From contig PCWC01000084.1 in assembly GCA_002787175.1 (NCBI GenBank), forward strand, positions 1-5,321: a stretch of 5,321 nucleotides of DNA. Reading direction: 5' to 3'. Shown in pieces: positions 5,234 to 5,321 of the stretch (within the stretch, counting starts at the first letter, position 1; the number at the start of each line of letters is the position of its first letter). The notes beneath the pieces were generated by a model. It worked only from the letters and a program-made list of their open reading frames with translations, had not been told where the DNA came from and ran no database searches. Source of the stretch: Parcubacteria group bacterium CG11_big_fil_rev_8_21_14_0_20_39_22. Lineage in GTDB: Bacteria > Patescibacteriota > Minisyncoccia > Phycocordibacterales > GCA-002787175. The translations under genes were made by a program, and so were the position numbers.

Positions 5234-5321
5234 AAATCAAGAACCCTGGGTTTACGCCACAGGGTATGAAGACAGACGCTACGCGTCTGTCAGTCAAAGA
5301 GCGTAGCTCTTTGACCCGCAT
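5234..5321 (-). repeat. Right terminal inverted repeat with three hairpins
   Basis: This is the inverted partner of 3-90. Read on the minus strand, it has the same hairpin order, but the third hairpin carries GTAAACC where the left copy has GTAAGCC. That loses the C-G pair closing the tetraloop; on the plus strand the change would still allow a G-U pair in RNA. The inner boundary at 5234 falls two codons inside the open frame of the fusion gene, just before an in-frame stop at 5237-5239. The repeat therefore appears to interrupt that gene's 5' end. Confidence 0.93.

Noticed and set aside
3..5321. A complete transposon delimited by the inverted repeats
   Set aside because: There is no transposase, integrase or recombinase gene inside, target-site duplications cannot be seen, and the edges coincide with the window ends.

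Overview
This 5.3-kb AT-rich window carries four protein genes, one tRNA gene and an unusual number of short DNA hairpins. A clear -35/-10 promoter with an extended -10 and a strong intrinsic terminator point to a bacterium rather than an archaeon. The genes that keep their upstream sequence have no obvious Shine-Dalgarno (SD) site. Together with the TrmB-type regulator and the large secreted fusion enzyme, this suggests a Patescibacteria/CPR-like genome, probably a metagenome contig. That placement is an inference. TGA is used as a normal stop by at least two genes.

Layout. Positions 3-90 and 5234-5321 are an 88-bp inverted repeat (87/88 identical), each copy folding into three consecutive hairpins. 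Because both window edges fall on this repeat, the window is probably a whole contig that ended in a multicopy repeat. A flanked or invertible segment is the alternative. Next comes a forward pair: a promoter with two 17-bp leader repeats, a TrmB-family regulator (182-955), a possible 11-codon leader ORF, and an RNHCP zinc-binding protein with a very lysine-rich tail (1021-1584). A gene-free stretch of about 210 bp with hairpins and two perfect palindromes separates these from a convergent, membrane-anchored trypsin-like serine protease (1799-3025, minus).

Divergent from the protease is tRNA-Gly(UCC) at 3112-3182. It is followed by a hairpin-packed segment of about 130 bp that ends in a second copy of the tRNA 3' end, then a long bidirectional terminator (3330-3367). 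The rest is a minus-strand gene (3431-5194 or slightly longer) encoding a spermidine-synthase-like domain fused to a glutaminyl-cyclase/M28-type domain. Its 5' end runs into the right-hand repeat and looks truncated.

No common pathway links the genes. The forward pair looks cytoplasmic and nucleic-acid related; the two minus-strand enzymes look membrane-anchored and extracytoplasmic. The most unusual features are the fusion enzyme, the tRNA-derived hairpin array, and the terminal triple-hairpin repeat with mutually complementary loops.
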